This document shows, piece by piece, positions 5,829-6,120 of a stretch of 6,120 bases of DNA. Position numbers and translations under genes: made by a program. The DNA comes from Clostridia bacterium. Its GTDB lineage: Bacteria > Bacillota > Clostridia > Saccharofermentanales > UBA5734. The stretch covers positions 1 through 6,120 of the forward strand of contig JAGPFK010000102.1 of NCBI GenBank assembly GCA_018056585.1, written 5' to 3'. Numbering within the stretch: the stretch's first letter is position 1; each line of letters starts with the position of its first letter. The notes under the pieces are model-generated. The model saw only the letters and a program-made list of their open reading frames with translations, did not search any database and was not told the DNA's origin.

Positions 5829-6120
5829 ATGCAGCAGTTTGCATTTTCTTTAATTTCACTGCCCTCAATCTTCATCGCAACCGGAATTGGCGCCGCGCTT
5901 TCTCTTGGATTAGGCCTGATCCTTGTCATCGCTTCTCAGGTCTTTGCCCTTCCAGTCGATGAAAAATTGGAGGAAATCCGATCCGCCCTGCCAGGTGCCA
6001 ACTGCGGTGCATGCGGTTATTCTGGTTGCGATGCTTATGCCATCTCATTACGTGAAGGCAAGGAAACCAATGTTGCCTTATGCCCCGTCGGCGGAGAAGA
6101 AACGGCTGTGGAACTTGCGG
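5829..6120 (+). CDS. rnfB: Rnf complex subunit B, N-terminal part (cut by window end)
   Basis: RnfB is the subunit that takes electrons from reduced ferredoxin and carries several iron-sulfur clusters on the cytoplasmic side. Ninety-seven codons are visible before the window ends. An N-terminal membrane helix (about residues 13-36) is followed by LPVDEKLEEIRSALPGANCGACGYSGCD, the start of the conserved Fe-S domain. Cys59, Cys62, Cys67 and Cys85 (ALCPVGG) form the CX2CX4CX17C set for its first [4Fe-4S] cluster. The ferredoxin-like clusters expected further on lie outside the window, so completeness cannot be judged. ATG 5829 has GGGAGG ending 5 bases upstream. It is the last gene of the usual clostridial order C-D-G-E-A-B. 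Confidence 0.96.
   Translation, partial: MQQFAFSLISLPSIFIATGIGAALSLGLGLILVIASQVFALPVDEKLEEIRSALPGANCGACGYSGCDAYAISLREGKETNVALCPVGGEETAVELA

Overview
The window carries most of a ferredoxin:NAD+ oxidoreductase (Rnf) operon in the order rnfC-D-G-E-A-B. Two redox genes lie upstream on the same strand: the 3' end of hcp (hybrid cluster protein) and a thioredoxin-reductase-like flavoprotein. All eight genes are on the + strand, and the only non-coding gap longer than 13 bases is the 106-base space before rnfC. The C-D-G-E-A-B order is the one known from clostridia and acetogens such as Acetobacterium; proteobacterial clusters usually read A-B-C-D-G-E. With the strong AGGAGG-type ribosome binding sites, GTG starts and oxygen-sensitive iron-sulfur proteins, this points to an anaerobic member of the Bacillota, probably Clostridia-like. 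The base composition looks balanced rather than AT-rich. I cannot name a genus.

Layout: 2-538, C-terminal third of Hcp with five hybrid-cluster ligands visible. 531-1430, a TrxR-fold flavoprotein that keeps FAD motifs and a CATC redox pair but lacks the usual pyridine-nucleotide motifs. 1431-1536, a spacer with a candidate promoter, a weak Rex-like half palindrome and a strong ribosome binding site. 1537-2880 rnfC, 2880-3866 rnfD, 3853-4425 rnfG, 4425-5228 rnfE, 5225-5815 rnfA, and 5829 to the window edge the first 97 codons of rnfB. The rnf genes touch or overlap at every junction except rnfA/rnfB, which are 13 bases apart, so translational coupling is likely.

How they work together: by family knowledge, RnfB accepts electrons from reduced ferredoxin. 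They pass through the membrane [2Fe-2S] centre of RnfA/RnfE and the covalent flavins of RnfG and RnfD to RnfC, which reduces NAD+ while Na+ or H+ is pumped out. Hcp handles NO or hydroxylamine stress. The flavoprotein probably feeds electrons to thioredoxin or a similar disulfide partner and may be ferredoxin-linked rather than NADPH-linked, which would give the neighbourhood a common ferredoxin theme (inference).

I found no tRNA, rRNA, mobile element, CRISPR array or clear terminator. The most unusual points are the missing NADPH motifs in the flavoprotein and a four-cysteine C-terminal tail on RnfE. I do not see a wholly new system; this is mostly a well-preserved known complex with some distinctive details.
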